Assembly (NCBI RefSeq): GCF_022761115.1
Contig: NZ_JAKWJS010000010.1
Location: forward strand, 1 to 64,000
Origin: Dyella sp. RRB7
GTDB taxonomy: Bacteria; Pseudomonadota; Gammaproteobacteria; Xanthomonadales; Rhodanobacteraceae
Direction: 5' to 3'
DNA: 64,000 nt
In this document: in pieces, positions 39,184-47,781 of the stretch
Layout: every line of letters begins with the position of its first letter
Position numbering within the stretch: the stretch's first letter is position 1
Translations under genes and position numbers: made by a program
Notes under the pieces: model-generated
Databases searched by the model: none
What the model saw: only the letters and a program-made list of their open reading frames with translations
What the model was told of the DNA's origin: nothing

Positions 39184-39420
39184 ATGTCTCACGAAATGGA
39201 AGACCCGCGGATACACCTAATCCAGGCGTTCGACGAGCTGCTGCACCTGTACCGTCTGCTGGAACAAGAGAACGAACTGCTGCGCGGGCAACTGCGCAGG
39301 CATACCGCCGGCGAGCTGCAGATTCGCGAAACCGAACGCAGGATGACGCAGCTCAGGGGCGCCACGCAGGCCTCCATGCAGGAGCGCCTGCATGCGCTGC
39401 TGGCGTTGCGGCCACGTTGA
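39184..39420 (+). CDS. Small coiled-coil protein of unknown function
   Basis: The 78-residue product is predicted to be mostly helical, with heptad-like leucines in LLHLYRLLEQENELLRGQLR and a second charged helix. There is no signal peptide and no cysteine. A GGAG lies about ten bases before the ATG. It is 51 bases upstream of the LigD-type polymerase gene on the same strand, so the two may be co-transcribed. I do not recognise a family. It could be a spurious frame, but composition and ribosome site favour a real gene. Confidence 0.5.
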   Translation: MSHEMEDPRIHLIQAFDELLHLYRLLEQENELLRGQLRRHTAGELQIRETERRMTQLRGATQASMQERLHALLALRPR

Positions 39421-39471
39421 CGGGTGCGCGACTTTCGATGATTCCAATGATCCGCACAGGCATGCCCCATC

Positions 39472-40365
39472 ATGAAAGAGCACCGCATCGACGGCATCGT
39501 CATCACCCATCCCGAGCGCGTCGTCTATCCCGACGACGACATCACCAAGCAGGATATCGCCGACTACTATGCCGCCGTCATGGACTGGTTTCTGGCCGGC
39601 GTCAGCCAGCGGCCGACCTCCGTGTTGCGCTATCCCGAAGGCATCGGCGAGAAGGGATTTTTCCAGAAGCATCCCATCCGCGGCCTGCAGCACACCGAAC
39701 ACGTCAGGCTGCGTGAGGAAAGCGGCGAACTGGACGACTACATCTGCCCACGCAGCGCTGCTTCGATCATCGAACTGGTGCAATTCGGCGCGATCGAATT
39801 CCACCCGTGGGCGGCCCGCGCCGACAGCCTGGATGAGGCGGACTACCTGGTGTTCGACCTGGACCCGGCGCCCGGCCTGGGCTGGAGCGAGGTGGTGGAA
39901 GCGGCGCGCCTGGTGAAGAGCCGGCTCGCCGAGCTGGCGCTGCAAAGCTTCGTGCGCACCACCGGCGGCAAGGGACTGCATGTCGTGGTGCCGCTCCACT
40001 CGTCCTGCGGCTGGGACGTTGCCAAGCGCTTTGCCCAGGGCTTCGCCCATCGGCTGGAGGAGGCACAACCGCATGCCTTCGTCGCCCACGCCTCGCGAAG
40101 CGAACGCGAGGGAAAAATTTTCATCGACTATTTGCGCAACAGTCGAGGCGCCACCAGCGTGGCGTCCTATTCGCTACGTGCACGCACCGGTGCCACGGTG
40201 GCCATGCCGCTGCGCTGGACCGAGCTGGGCAAGTGCCAGGGTGCGCAGGACTTCACCATTCGCACCGCCCGCCGCCGATTGGCCGGTTTACGCAGCTCGC
40301 CCTGGGAGGGCTTCGATACCCTGCGCCAAAGCCTGCATGAGGCCTTGCCCGCCGTAGACACCTGA
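39472..40365 (+). CDS. Stand-alone LigD-type polymerase domain
   Basis: The 297-residue protein is a full LigD polymerase domain (archaeo-eukaryotic primase fold) without the ligase or phosphoesterase parts. It shows THPERVVYP at the N-terminus, the metal-binding FDLDP (Asp129, Asp131), the nucleotide-binding TTGGKGLHVVVPL and a C-terminal SLRARTGATVAMPLRW. In bacterial end joining this domain fills gaps with ribonucleotides and partners with Ku and a ligase. Neither is encoded nearby. Members of this solo group may act in end joining with partners elsewhere in the genome, or in another repair role. Confidence 0.88.
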   Translation: MKEHRIDGIVITHPERVVYPDDDITKQDIADYYAAVMDWFLAGVSQRPTSVLRYPEGIGEKGFFQKHPIRGLQHTEHVRLREESGELDDYICPRSAASIIELVQFGAIEFHPWAARADSLDEADYLVFDLDPAPGLGWSEVVEAARLVKSRLAELALQSFVRTTGGKGLHVVVPLHSSCGWDVAKRFAQGFAHRLEEAQPHAFVAHASRSEREGKIFIDYLRNSRGATSVASYSLRARTGATVAMPLRWTELGKCQGAQDFTIRTARRRLAGLRSSPWEGFDTLRQSLHEALPAVDT

Positions 40366-40417
40366 CCCGTGCGGTGCGCAGCACACGTCGCTTGCTCACC
40401 CGATCTGACCGGACGCG

Positions 40418-42133
40418 TTACGACGCGTCGATATGCCTTAGCAGCAGGCGCGCACTCTCCCGCCCCTGCCAGTCGTTGATCACCAGTTCGTAGACGGCAC
40501 GGAACGCGGACGGCGGCGGCGTGCCGGTGTAGGCATTGAACATCACCGCGTCATGCACCGAGCCATCGCGCGGATCACGCAGGCTCAAACGCAGATGGCG
40601 CTGCCCCATCACGCGCCAGCTCGCGCATTCGAACAGGTTGTCGAACACCGGCTCGGGAAACGCCTGCCCCCACGGGCCTGCCGCGCGCAGCTGGCGTGCG
40701 AGTTCCAGCGTGGCGGCGCCCGGCGGCAATTCGCCATCGGTCAGCTGCACCGCCTGCAGCTGATCCTCGTCGAGCCACTCACGGGCGATGGTGTCGAAGG
40801 CGGCGGCGAAACGCGGGTAGTCGTCGGTCTTGAGGCTGAGGCCCGCCGCCATGGCGTGCCCGCCGAAGCGCAGGATCAGGCCAGGATGACGTGCATCGAT
40901 CATCGCCAGCGCGTCGCGCACATGGAAACCCGCGATGGAACGCGCCGAGCCGCGCAGCTCGTCCTGCATGTCGTCACTGGCGGGCGCGAAGGCAATCACC
41001 GGGCGATGCAGGCGCTCCTTCAGCTTGGACGCCACCAGTCCCACCACGCCGGCATGCCAGCTCGGCTCGAACAACGCCACGCCCACCGCATCGGTATCGG
41101 CCGCGCGGGCCACCATGATTTCCGCCTCGGCGACCATGGCCTCCTGCAGTTCGCGGCGTTCCTGGTTGATCGAGCTGAGCAGCTCGGCATAGTGACGCGC
41201 CTGTGCCACATCATCGGTCAGCAGGCATTCGACGCCGATGCGCATGTCTTCCAGGCGACCGGCCGCGTTCAAGCGCGGGCCAATGGCGTAGCCCAGATCG
41301 CTGGCGCCCAGCGTGGCCAGATCCCGCTTGCTCGCTTCCACCAGCGCCACCACGCCCGGGCAGCCACGGCCCGCGCGCAAACGCTTCAAGCCCGCCTCGA
41401 CCAGCACGCGATTGTTGAAATCCAGCGGCACCAGGTCGGCCACGGTGCCCACCGCCACCAGGTCGAGCAGCACCGAAAGGTCGGGCTCACTGCTCGTCGC
41501 AAAAGCGCCCCGCTCGCGCAGCGCGGCACGCAAGGCCAGCAGCAGGTAGAACATCACGCCAACGCCAGCCAACGCCTTGCTGGGAAAGTTGTCGCCTTCC
41601 AGGTTGGGGTTGACCATGGCATCAGCGGCGGGCAACTGCTCGCCGGGCAGATGGTGATCGGTGACGATCACGCGCATGCCCTGCGCCTGCGCCGCCGCCA
41701 CGCCCGCGATGCTCGCCACGCCGTTGTCCACGGTGACGATCAGCTGCGGCTTGGGCTGCAGCGAATCGACCAGCGCGGGGCTGAGGCCATAGCCATGGAT
41801 AAAACGATTCGGCACTGCGTAACTGACCTGCCGCGCGCCCAGCATGCGCAATCCGCGCACGGCCACGGCGGTACCGGTGGCGCCGTCGCAGTCGTAATCG
41901 CCCGCGATCAGGATGGACCAGTCGTTGCCGATGGCCTCGACCAGCAACGCCACCGCCTGATCGAGGCCGCCCAGCTGTTGCGGCGCCAGCAATCGCGCCA
42001 GGCGATATTCGACTTGTGCAGGGCTCAGCACGCCACGCGCGGCGTAGATCTGCTGCAGTACCGGATGGACGCTTGCGCTCCAGCCGTTCGGCTCGCCTTG
42101 CGGCACGCGGCGACGCAGGCGCAATGGCCTCAC
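40418..42133 (-). CDS. recJ: Single-stranded-DNA-specific exonuclease RecJ
   Basis: RecJ degrades single-stranded DNA 5'-3' in recombination and repair. The 571-residue protein has the DHH phosphoesterase motifs IAGDYDCDGATGTA, VTDHHLPGE and the DHHA1-side GGHAMAAG, followed by an OB fold. The GTG at 42133 was chosen over a longer frame because GGAGG sits six bases upstream and the length then matches E. coli RecJ (577). The GTG overlaps the stop of the upstream rpfE-like gene by four bases. Confidence 0.95.
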   Translation of the reverse strand: MRPLRLRRRVPQGEPNGWSASVHPVLQQIYAARGVLSPAQVEYRLARLLAPQQLGGLDQAVALLVEAIGNDWSILIAGDYDCDGATGTAVAVRGLRMLGARQVSYAVPNRFIHGYGLSPALVDSLQPKPQLIVTVDNGVASIAGVAAAQAQGMRVIVTDHHLPGEQLPAADAMVNPNLEGDNFPSKALAGVGVMFYLLLALRAALRERGAFATSSEPDLSVLLDLVAVGTVADLVPLDFNNRVLVEAGLKRLRAGRGCPGVVALVEASKRDLATLGASDLGYAIGPRLNAAGRLEDMRIGVECLLTDDVAQARHYAELLSSINQERRELQEAMVAEAEIMVARAADTDAVGVALFEPSWHAGVVGLVASKLKERLHRPVIAFAPASDDMQDELRGSARSIAGFHVRDALAMIDARHPGLILRFGGHAMAAGLSLKTDDYPRFAAAFDTIAREWLDEDQLQAVQLTDGELPPGAATLELARQLRAAGPWGQAFPEPVFDNLFECASWRVMGQRHLRLSLRDPRDGSVHDAVMFNAYTGTPPPSAFRAVYELVINDWQGRESARLLLRHIDAS

Positions 42134-43047
42134 TTGCCGCCTCCACGCCAGAAACGCAGCCGATGCCAGGGGCGGATCACCCAACGCTCGCCGCTGGCAA
42201 AACTCAGCTGCAACGGTTGCTTCTGCGCCAAGGCCTGCACGCTGGGCCACCAAAGGGTGGCGATGTCGTCGACGGGCAGATCCTGCAGGTCGATCAGCCA
42301 TCCCGGCGGCGCCGTCTCGATGGCGGCGGCCGTGCGCGGGACCGTGGCGATGCCCGCATGTCTGGCCAACGCGCCCAACAGCACGTCATCGCCGATCACG
42401 CCCTGCAGCGAGGTGCGCACGATGTTCGGCAAGGCGCCACCGCCCCACAACCACAGGCTGTTGATCGGCGGCACGCCACGTGTACGGCGTTCGGCATTGA
42501 GCGGGTGCTGATGCAGCAACACCTGCACCTCGTTGAGCAGCACGCGCCAGCGGCGGCCATCCGCGCCCTGCGGCAAGTGCTCGAACAAGTCCTCGCCCAA
42601 GGCCTGCTCGGGCGACGCGAACGAAGGTATCGGCGCGCCGCTGGGCAGGCGCACATGCCAGTGGTCGGGCGAGGACACTTCCAGGATCATGCCGGCATCG
42701 CCGAATACGGGCTTCAGCGGCCGCGCCAATGCCTGCGCTTCCTCCATGCCCAGCTGCATCTGTCCGCAAGCGAGCAGGCGCGCGCCGTTGAGATCGGGCT
42801 GCACCCAGGCGGGATCGGCGCACAACCAACTGGCGTCAGCGGCATCGCCAGCCATCAACTCGCGCGTCAGTGCCGCGGCAGGCAAACCGCCATGGACCAC
42901 GAAACGCTCGGCCAGCCCGGCGAGATACCCCCTGGCGCCCGGCGCCAGCCGATCGGCCTTGTGCAACAAGGCGCGCAATGGATGCGCGGGATCGAAACGC
43001 GCCAGGTCAGGCAGCCACAGCTCCAGTGAATCCGGCGACGCACTCAT
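42130..43047 (-). CDS. rpfE: RpfE-like protein, related to phosphoglycerate-mutase-type regulators
   Basis: The 305-residue protein resembles the xanthomonad RpfE family, a member of the cofactor-independent phosphoglycerate mutase/alkaline phosphatase-like group that has lost most catalytic features. The clearest conserved stretch is INSLWLWGGGALP near residue 205. There is no signal peptide or membrane segment. The assignment rests on this motif and on the position directly before recJ, as in Xanthomonas rpf regions, where rpfE affects extracellular enzyme and polysaccharide output. The ATG at 43047 has GAGG upstream; a GTG at 43059 overlapping the previous stop is an alternative. Its stop overlaps the recJ start by four bases. 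Confidence 0.65.
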   Translation of the reverse strand: MSASPDSLELWLPDLARFDPAHPLRALLHKADRLAPGARGYLAGLAERFVVHGGLPAAALTRELMAGDAADASWLCADPAWVQPDLNGARLLACGQMQLGMEEAQALARPLKPVFGDAGMILEVSSPDHWHVRLPSGAPIPSFASPEQALGEDLFEHLPQGADGRRWRVLLNEVQVLLHQHPLNAERRTRGVPPINSLWLWGGGALPNIVRTSLQGVIGDDVLLGALARHAGIATVPRTAAAIETAPPGWLIDLQDLPVDDIATLWWPSVQALAQKQPLQLSFASGERWVIRPWHRLRFWRGGGK

Positions 43048-43055
43048 CGACTGCC

Positions 43056-44963
43056 TCACGCTTCGAGTTGTTCGTACAGTTCAAGCCACTCCACTTCGAG
43101 GGCTTCCTTCTCACGGCGCAGCTCGGTCTGGCGCTGCCCCAGGCGCATCATCTCGGCGGTGGGGCCATTGTAGGTAGCCGGATCGGCCAGCTTGCCTTCC
43201 AGTTCGGTCAGCTCGCCTTCGATGGTGGCCACTCGCGTCTCGATCTTCTTGACGCGCTGACGCGTGGCCTTTTCGTTCTCGCGCTGGGCGGCCGCACGCT
43301 GGCGACGCTCCTCGGGCGACTCGACCACCACGACCGGCTTCACCTCGGCCGCCTTCTTGTTCTTTTTGTTGGTGGCGCCACGGCTGCGCAGCCAGCGTGC
43401 GTAATCGTCCAGGTCGCCATCGAAGCCTTCGACCACGCCGTCGGCCACGCGCCAGAAGCTGTCGCAGACCAGGCCCAGCAAGTGGCGGTCATGCGATACC
43501 AGCACCAGCGCGCCATCGAACTCGGCCAGTGCATCGGCCAGCGCCTCGCGCATGTCCAGATCGAGATGGTTGGTGGGCTCGTCGAGCAGCAGCAGGTTGG
43601 GCTTGTCCCAGGCGATCAGCGCCAGCGCCAGGCGCGCGCGCTCGCCACCGGAGAATCCGTCGATGGATTCGAATGCGCGGTCGCCGGCGAAATTCCAGGT
43701 GCCCAGGAAATCGCGGATCGCCTGCGCGCCCACGCCGGGCGCCTTGTCCTGCAGATGATCGAATGGCGAAGCGCCTTCACGCAGGCTCTCCACCGTGTGC
43801 TGGGCGAAGTAGCCGATCTTGAGGTCCTTGTGTGCCTTGCGCTCGCCGCCGAGCGGATCGAGTTCGCCCACCAGCGTCTTCACCAGGGTGGATTTACCCG
43901 CGCCATTGGGACCGAGCAGGCCGATGCGCTCGCCGGCCTCAAGGCGAAACCGCACGTCCTGCAGGATGGTGGCTGGCGGCGCGCCATGCTCACCCGGGTA
44001 ACCGGCCGTAATCTCCTCCAGCTGGATCATGGAGTCGGGCAAACGCTCGGGCACCGCGAACTGAAAACGGAACGGCCGTTCCGCGCGCACGGCCTCGGTG
44101 CCGGCCAGTTTCTCCAGTCGCTTCACGCGCGACTGTGCCTGCTTGGCCTTGCTCGCCTTGGCCTTGAAGCGATCCACGAACGATTGCAGGTGCGCACGCT
44201 CGGCCTGCTCGCGCTCGTGCGCGATCTGCTGCTGGCGCAGCTGCTCGGCGCGCAGGCGCTCGAAGGCGCTGTAGTTGCCGGTATACAGCTTGCCGCCCCC
44301 CTCATTGAGGTGCAGCGTGTGGGTGATGACGCCATCGAGGAACTCGCGGTCATGCGAGATCACCAGCAGCGTGCCCTGGTAGCGGCGCAGCCATTCTTCC
44401 AGCCACAGCACGGCATCGAGGTCGAGATGGTTGGTGGGCTCGTCGAGCAGCAACAGTTCGGACGGCGACATCAGCGCGCGGGCCAGGTTCAGGCGCACAC
44501 GCCAGCCACCGGAGAAAGCCTTCACCGGCGTCTCGTGCGTTTCGGCGGCAAAGCCCAGGCCGTGCAGCAGGCGTCCGGCGCGGGCGCGGGCATCGTAGCC
44601 GTTCAACTCCTCGATGCGGTGATGGGCCCGGGCCATCGCCTCGGTGTCACCGCGCGCCTGGGCGTCGAGTTCGTCGCGCAACACGGCGGCCAGTTCTTCG
44701 TCACCCCCCATCACGTATTCGATGGCCGGGTCGGGCAGCGCGGGGGTCTCCTGCGCCACCGAGGCCATGCGCAGCCGGGCGGGCATATCCAGGTCGCCCG
44801 CATCGGGATCGACCTGCCCCTGCAGCGCGGCGAACAGGCTGGACTTGCCGCAACCGTTGCGCCCGACCACACCGAGCCGCCAGCCGCTCTGGATGACCAG
44901 GTCGATATCGGAAAGCAGCAACCGGCTACCGCGACGTAGGGCGAAATGACGAAAGGAAATCAT
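43056..44963 (-). CDS. ABC-F ATPase (YheS/Uup-like)
   Basis: ABC-F proteins are soluble twin ATPases that act on ribosomes. The 635-residue protein has two nucleotide-binding domains. Their Walker A motifs are GRNGCGKSS and GPNGAGKST, the signatures are FSGGWRVRL and FSGGERARL, and each has LLLDEPTNHLDL. A charged P-site-tRNA-interaction linker lies between them (about 235-300). A C-terminal coiled coil (about 540-630) follows, as in YheS. The start at ATG 44963 gives the usual MISFRHFALRRG beginning. No membrane domain is linked. It heads a tight minus-strand run with the rpfE-like gene and recJ. Confidence 0.93.
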   Translation of the reverse strand: MISFRHFALRRGSRLLLSDIDLVIQSGWRLGVVGRNGCGKSSLFAALQGQVDPDAGDLDMPARLRMASVAQETPALPDPAIEYVMGGDEELAAVLRDELDAQARGDTEAMARAHHRIEELNGYDARARAGRLLHGLGFAAETHETPVKAFSGGWRVRLNLARALMSPSELLLLDEPTNHLDLDAVLWLEEWLRRYQGTLLVISHDREFLDGVITHTLHLNEGGGKLYTGNYSAFERLRAEQLRQQQIAHEREQAERAHLQSFVDRFKAKASKAKQAQSRVKRLEKLAGTEAVRAERPFRFQFAVPERLPDSMIQLEEITAGYPGEHGAPPATILQDVRFRLEAGERIGLLGPNGAGKSTLVKTLVGELDPLGGERKAHKDLKIGYFAQHTVESLREGASPFDHLQDKAPGVGAQAIRDFLGTWNFAGDRAFESIDGFSGGERARLALALIAWDKPNLLLLDEPTNHLDLDMREALADALAEFDGALVLVSHDRHLLGLVCDSFWRVADGVVEGFDGDLDDYARWLRSRGATNKKNKKAAEVKPVVVVESPEERRQRAAAQRENEKATRQRVKKIETRVATIEGELTELEGKLADPATYNGPTAEMMRLGQRQTELRREKEALEVEWLELYEQLEA

Positions 44964-45122
44964 GAAGGAAAGCTTATCCGGACCGGGCATGCTGTCGCCC
45001 GCAGCCGCCCATCATACCGGGAGCGAATGCCCACCCGATCGCATTGCCCGCAGGTGCTCGTGGAATAGCCGGTGGGCTTCTGCTAAAACGGCGGGGTAAC
45101 GCCTTGTGCGGAGAGGGGACCC

Positions 45123-45473
45123 GTGAACAAGTACAGCATCAGCAAGTTCAGTATCGGCCTGTCCATGATCGCGCTGCTGGCCGGGGCCTCCGCGCCCGCC
45201 ATGGCGCGCGCGGAAGACGTGCTCATCAACCGCGTGCAGCAGGAAAAGGGCATGGACCTGCCCGCCCGCGGCCTGAGCATGGACCAGGTCGAAAAGAAGT
45301 ACGGCGCACCGCAGCGCAAGTTGGCGCCTCGCGGCGGCGACAGCGCCAAGCATCCGGTGATCAACCGCTGGGATTACTCGAACTTCATCGTGTACTTCGA
45401 GAACAGCCACGTGATCCACGCCGTGCTCAATACGCCGGCGGGCAACAACACCAACCCGGGCTCGGCCAACTGA
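45123..45473 (+). CDS. Small exported protein of unknown function
   Basis: The 116-residue product starts at GTG 45123 with GGAGAGGGG upstream. It has a clear Sec signal peptide (KFSIGLSMIALLAGASAPAMA, about residues 8-28). The mature part is about 87 residues and includes a helix followed by GLSMDQVEKKYGAP, a motif reminiscent of SmpA/BamE-like folds, and WDYSNFIVYFENSHVIHAV. It is probably periplasmic. Similar small proteins occur in xanthomonads without assigned roles. It stands between the ABC-F gene (divergent) and aguA. Confidence 0.75.
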   Translation: MNKYSISKFSIGLSMIALLAGASAPAMARAEDVLINRVQQEKGMDLPARGLSMDQVEKKYGAPQRKLAPRGGDSAKHPVINRWDYSNFIVYFENSHVIHAVLNTPAGNNTNPGSAN

Positions 45474-45621
45474 TCCAGCGCCATCCGCCAGCGCGGCCCG
45501 TGGCGACACGGGCCGCGCTGGCGTTTCCGGCTCCCTGACGCCGCATCGTTTACACTTCGCATCCCACGCGGCACGCCACTGGCGACGGGCCGCTTTCCCC
45601 GATGCAAGAGAACTGCCTACG

Positions 45622-46656
45622 ATGACCGACCATAGCCTGCGCCTGCCCGCGGAATGGGAGCCGCAATCGGCCGTACTGATCGCCTGGCCGCACGCCGGCA
45701 CCGACTGGGCCGCGCGCCTGGCCGAGGTGGAAACCACCTACGTGGCGCTGGCCGCCGCGGTCACCCGCTTCCAGCCACTGATTATCGTGGTGGCCAGCAA
45801 CGAGCTGCGTCTTCGCGTGCAGGCCCTGCTGACCGGCGAAGGGGTGGACCTGTCCAAGATCCGCTTCGTCGAACTTCCCTATGACGACACCTGGCTGCGC
45901 GATTCGGGCCCCATCACGCTCAAGGCCGACGACGGCGCCTTCCAGCTCACCGATTTCCGCTTCACCGGCTGGGGCGGCAAATTCGGCGCCGAGCAGGATG
46001 ATGCGCTGGTCGCCGGGCTGGTCCATGAGGGCGTGTTCGGCAAGGCCGCGCACCAGCGCATCGACTGGGCCCTGGAAGGCGGCGGCATCGAGAGCGACGG
46101 CGCCGGTACCGTGCTGACCACCTGGCGCTGCCTGGTCCAGCGTCATCCCGAGCAATCGCGCGCGGACATGAGCAAGATCCTCGCCGACAGCCTGCATGCC
46201 AAGCGCGTGCTGTGGCTGGACTACGGCTACCTCGAAGGCGACGACACCGACGCGCACATCGACACGCTGGCCCGCTTCGCCCCGGGCGACCGCATCGTGT
46301 ACCAGGCCTGTGACGATGCCAGCGATGCGCACCATGAGGAACTCACCCGCATGGGCGAAGAACTGGCCGCGCTGCGCACGCCGGATGGCCGCCCCTACCA
46401 GCTCTATCCGCTGCCGTGGGCACGCCCGATCATCGACGAGGGGCGCCGCCTGGCCGCCTCCTACGCCAATTACCTGATCGTCAACGGCGCCGTGCTGGTG
46501 CCGGCCTATGGCGACATGGCCGACGACGAAGCCGCACGCATCATCGGCGAGGCGCACCCGGGCCGCGAAATCGTGCAGGTGCCCTGCCGCCCGCTGATCT
46601 GGCAGAACGGCAGCCTGCACTGCATCACCATGCAGTTGCCGGCAGGCATCGTCTAA
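45622..46656 (+). CDS. aguA: Agmatine deiminase
   Basis: AguA converts agmatine to N-carbamoylputrescine plus ammonia. The 344-residue peptidylarginine-deiminase-type protein shows AVLIAWPHAGTDW at the N-terminus, the catalytic acid region DDTWLRDSGP, the ALEGGGIESDG loop and the nucleophile Cys334 in NGSLHCITMQ. It is followed by aguB on the same strand after 140 bases, giving the full agmatine route to putrescine that replaces agmatinase. Confidence 0.95.
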   Translation: MTDHSLRLPAEWEPQSAVLIAWPHAGTDWAARLAEVETTYVALAAAVTRFQPLIIVVASNELRLRVQALLTGEGVDLSKIRFVELPYDDTWLRDSGPITLKADDGAFQLTDFRFTGWGGKFGAEQDDALVAGLVHEGVFGKAAHQRIDWALEGGGIESDGAGTVLTTWRCLVQRHPEQSRADMSKILADSLHAKRVLWLDYGYLEGDDTDAHIDTLARFAPGDRIVYQACDDASDAHHEELTRMGEELAALRTPDGRPYQLYPLPWARPIIDEGRRLAASYANYLIVNGAVLVPAYGDMADDEAARIIGEAHPGREIVQVPCRPLIWQNGSLHCITMQLPAGIV

Positions 46657-46680
46657 GGAAAGTCTGAATAAGTGCCTGCC

Positions 46681-46708
46681 CGTCATTCCCGCGAAAGCGG
46701 GGCTGACG
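46681..46708. repeat. REP-like palindrome (CGTCATTCCCGC family)
   Basis: CGTCATTCCCGC and GCGGGGCTGACG pair around GAAA, with one mismatch. It lies between aguA and aguB and matches the copies at 15372 and 21290 in layout. Confidence 0.7.
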
Positions 46709-46796
46709 GACTCGGACCGCCAAGGTCCTCTTCATAGAGCATCCGCTAGACTTCGCGTCCTGCCTTCGCCGGCAGCCGCCATCAGAGAACACGCCG

Positions 46797-47687
46797 ATGA
46801 CCCGCAAGACCCTCAAAGTCGCCCTGCTGCAGGAAACCGATCGCGGCAGCCGCGACGCCAACCTCGATGCCATCGAAGCCGGCCTGCGCGAGGCTGCCGC
46901 CAAGGGCGCGGAGCTGGTACTGCTGCAGGAGCTGCACAACGGCCCGTATTTCTGCCAGCGCGAGTCGGTGGACGAGTTCGAGCTGGCCGAGACCATCCCC
47001 GGCTATAGCACCGCGCGCATCGGCAAGCTGGCCGAAGAGCTGAAGCTGGTGATCGTCGCCTCGCTGTTCGAAAAGCGCGCCACCGGCCTGTATCACAACA
47101 CCGCGGTGGTGTTCGACCGCTCCGCGGCGATCGCCGGCAAGTACCGCAAGATGCACATCCCCGACGATCCGGCGTTCTATGAGAAGTTCTACTTCACCCC
47201 GGGCGACCTCGGCTTCGATCCCATCGACACCTCGGTGGGTCGCTTGGGCGTACTGGTGTGCTGGGACCAGTGGTACCCGGAGGCCGCGCGCCTGATGGCG
47301 CTGGCCGGTGCCGAGCTGCTGCTTTATCCCACCGCCATCGGCTGGGACCCGCAGGACGACCAGGCCGAGAAAGACCGCCAGCGCGAGGCCTGGATCACCG
47401 TGCAGCGCGGCCATGCCGTGGCCAACGGCCTGCCGCTGCTGTCGTGCAACCGCACCGGCTATGAAGCCGACGCCGCCGGCGTGGGCAACGGTATCCGGTT
47501 CTGGGGCACCAGCTTCGTGGCCGGGCCGCAGGGTGAATTCCTGGCCCAGGCCGGCACCGACCAGCGCGAACTGCTGGTGGTGGATGTCGACATGGCGCGC
47601 AGCGAACACGTGCGCCGCATCTGGCCGTTCCTGCGTGACCGCCGCATCGATGCCTATGGCGACCTGCTCAAGCGCTTCCGCGACTGA
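46797..47687 (+). CDS. aguB: N-carbamoylputrescine amidase
   Basis: AguB splits N-carbamoylputrescine into putrescine, CO2 and ammonia. The 296-residue nitrilase-superfamily protein has the triad Glu45 (LLQELHNGPYF), Lys118 (GKYRKMHIPD) and Cys155 (VLVCWDQWYPE). The CWDQWYPEAAR segment is typical of this enzyme. It follows aguA on the same strand, so the pair probably makes putrescine from arginine-derived agmatine. Confidence 0.95.
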   Translation: MTRKTLKVALLQETDRGSRDANLDAIEAGLREAAAKGAELVLLQELHNGPYFCQRESVDEFELAETIPGYSTARIGKLAEELKLVIVASLFEKRATGLYHNTAVVFDRSAAIAGKYRKMHIPDDPAFYEKFYFTPGDLGFDPIDTSVGRLGVLVCWDQWYPEAARLMALAGAELLLYPTAIGWDPQDDQAEKDRQREAWITVQRGHAVANGLPLLSCNRTGYEADAAGVGNGIRFWGTSFVAGPQGEFLAQAGTDQRELLVVDVDMARSEHVRRIWPFLRDRRIDAYGDLLKRFRD

Positions 47688-47781
47688 GGCCTGACGCTTC
47701 GCCCCGCGGTCGGCGACGCGGCTTGTGCTGCGCCCCTGCCATCCCCATGCAGTGATTTACTCCGCCAGACCGACGCCACGC

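Noticed and set aside
42134-42301. Longer start of recJ
   Set aside because: The extra residues overlap the rpfE-like gene in another frame, and the GTG at 42133 has a strong ribosome site and gives the usual length.
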